Below are positions 62,693 to 64,000 of a stretch of 64,000 nt of DNA, piece after piece. Origin of the DNA: Melanocharis versteri. Its lineage: Eukaryota; Chordata; Aves; Passeriformes; Melanocharitidae. The stretch is from contig VZTG01005436.1 in NCBI GenBank assembly GCA_013397845.1, forward strand, positions 2,785,638 through 2,849,637, written 5' to 3'. The notes under the pieces are model-generated. The model was not told the DNA's origin, did no database searches, and was given only the letters and a program-made list of their open reading frames with translations. Position 1 is the first letter of the stretch. Each line of letters begins with the position of its first letter. The position numbers and the translations under genes are program-made.

Positions 62693-63624
62693 TGCCTATA
62701 TTGATGACATAATGCAAAAATAACAACTGCATCTTCTTTTTTTATGCTTACAAGTGGCTTTATCAAGCTGCAGGATCAAGCCCTTACAAGAAAGTTTCCA
62801 GTCTGCTCCAGAAAACAATTATCACTGCCTGTACAAAGCTTTTTCAACGGTTCCAAACAAGACCAACTGCGGGAAGTTGGCAACAACTAACAAAAGACCT
62901 TAAGGATCATAGAGGATTGCATCTATGCATGTTTTTGGAAATATAAAATACAGGCATGATTTTATGATATTGTGATGCAAGTTAAGGAGAAAAATTGACA
63001 GAATTAAGGCATTTTATCTAATGGAAAACTACAGGTAGTGAATTCCATAAGCCATTGGAATGGACATACTCCAAGATGAGAAACAGTACTATGAACTCCG
63101 AGAAATAGAGATACTTTAATAACCTGAGGGGGAAAAAAATATTTGCATGCAGCAGCATCCCTGATATGATGCTCATCTACATCTGTATGGATGTATGAAT
63201 ACAGAATTCTGGGAAGAAAGGATTCCAAGATGGCAGGTTCCATTAATGGACAAAACTACCTCATTCCCTGGCCAGAGAAGGCTATATCTGTATTAGCAAG
63301 CAGTACAGAGCAATAGGAGAGGAATTATAGACTGATACAGATCATGATGAGGATCTGGTGTTCAGACTACACACAGCTAGAAGGTTTCACTTCTAACTGG
63401 TTCTAGTCTGGTCCTATGGACTCTGTGAACACCCAGAGACCATTTTCCAGTTTAGATTCACCTGAAAGAAATCTAATTCAAATACTCCCATTCTCTTAAA
63501 AAACACATTCCTAATCTGAACTTGAAGTCAGACATACACATCCAAAGTATCCTGTGTAAGCATCAGTTGTATTTGGAATAAAATCCCACATACTGAGTTC
63601 AGAGAGTTTGACACCGAAGTTACA
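62693..63624. other. No gene recognised
   Basis: AT-rich unique sequence up to the terminal CR1. Confidence 0.5.
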
Positions 63625-64000
63625 GACTCACAGAAAAAATTAAGTTGGGAGGGACTTTTGGAGTCCTCTAGTCCAACCTCCTGCTCAAAGTAAGGCTGGT
63701 TTCAAAGTCTGATCAGGTTGCTCAAGGTCTTGTACAGTTGAGTGTTAGGTGTCTCTCTGAGGATGGAGATTCCAAATCCTCTTTGGGCAACCCTACTCGG
63801 TCTCCAAACTCTCATGGCCAGTGCTTAAACTCACATGTGAATTTTTTAAATTAGATTCAATTGCACTTTCCCTTCACTACAACTTCTGGCTGCCACTTCT
63901 TTTCCTTTTGCAACACACCCATAGGAAGTGTCTGACTCCATCTTTTCTGAGTCTACTTGGCCTTCTATCCTCCAAGAACAAACTCAGTTGTTTCAGCCTT
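63625..64000 (-). mobile_element. CR1 LINE 3' part, running off the window
   Basis: On the plus strand: TTAAGTTGGGAGGGACTTTT, then CTAGTCCAACCTCCTGCTCA and GATCAGGTTGCTCAAGG, the antisense 3' end of a CR1 of an older subfamily, similar in wording to the copy at 24088. It continues diverged through CCTTCTATCCTCCAAGAACA to the window edge, so its 5' limit is unknown. Confidence 0.85.

Noticed and set aside
1..64000. CRISPR arrays, bacterial operons, phage or plasmid genes, tRNA or rRNA genes
   Set aside because: None seen. No regularly spaced palindromic repeats, no cloverleaf with A/B boxes outside the SINE relics, no rRNA text and no prokaryotic gene organisation; the repeats are those of a bird genome.

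Overview
The window reads as avian nuclear DNA, most likely from a neoavian bird. It is AT-rich, low-density vertebrate sequence. Its recognisable interspersed repeats are CR1 non-LTR retrotransposons, two endogenous-retrovirus LTRs and a few very old MIR-like tRNA-SINE relics. No L1 or Alu-type element was recognised. There are no operons, Shine-Dalgarno sites or long dense reading frames, so most short open frames are chance. The exact species cannot be read from the sequence.

No complete, nameable protein-coding gene was found. The best coding candidate is a putative 3'-terminal exon on the minus strand (22547 down to 21995). It has a strong polypyrimidine tract and CAG acceptor, 183 sense codons, a TGA stop and an AATAAA further down. 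Weaker candidates are small terminal-exon-like frames at 2342-2458 (+), 28656-28813 (+) and 52593-52745 (+), a membrane-segment frame at 18040-17891 (-), a hydrophilic frame with a probable CpG-decay stop at about 18160-18486 (+), and minus-strand frames at about 4.0-4.3, 4.9-5.1 and 54.3-54.6 kb. Several share one pattern (good acceptor, 38-52 codons, stop), which chance can also produce, so they are given modest confidence and no function.

Layout: 0-9 kb is mostly featureless, with a compact CpG-rich patch near 8.0-8.3 kb that carries AP-1/NF-E2-like and E-box motifs, then a (TTCC)n tract at 9.06 kb. 9-17 kb has no recognised gene. A CR1 3' end lies at 17.1 kb and the two-strand coding-like patch at 17.9-18.5 kb. 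The terminal-exon candidate lies at 22 kb. A CR1 at 24.1-25.5 kb is split by a nested 459-bp ERVL-type solo LTR. Further CR1 copies lie at 30.0, 37.8, 43.5 and 63.6 kb. A 688-bp solo LTR with an exact 6-bp target duplication lies at 42.4-43.1 kb. MIR-like relics lie at 40.8 and 51.0 kb. A perfect (AGGAT)16 array is at 56.36 kb, a CpG-rich patch at 60.2-60.5 kb, and an unclassified diverged direct-repeat pair at 61.6 and 62.6 kb.

The candidates do not assemble into a pathway or system. The best-supported story is retrotransposon history: CR1 copies in both orientations, internal deletions in at least two, an ERVL insertion that post-dates one CR1, and a class II-like ERV insertion later reduced to a solo LTR.
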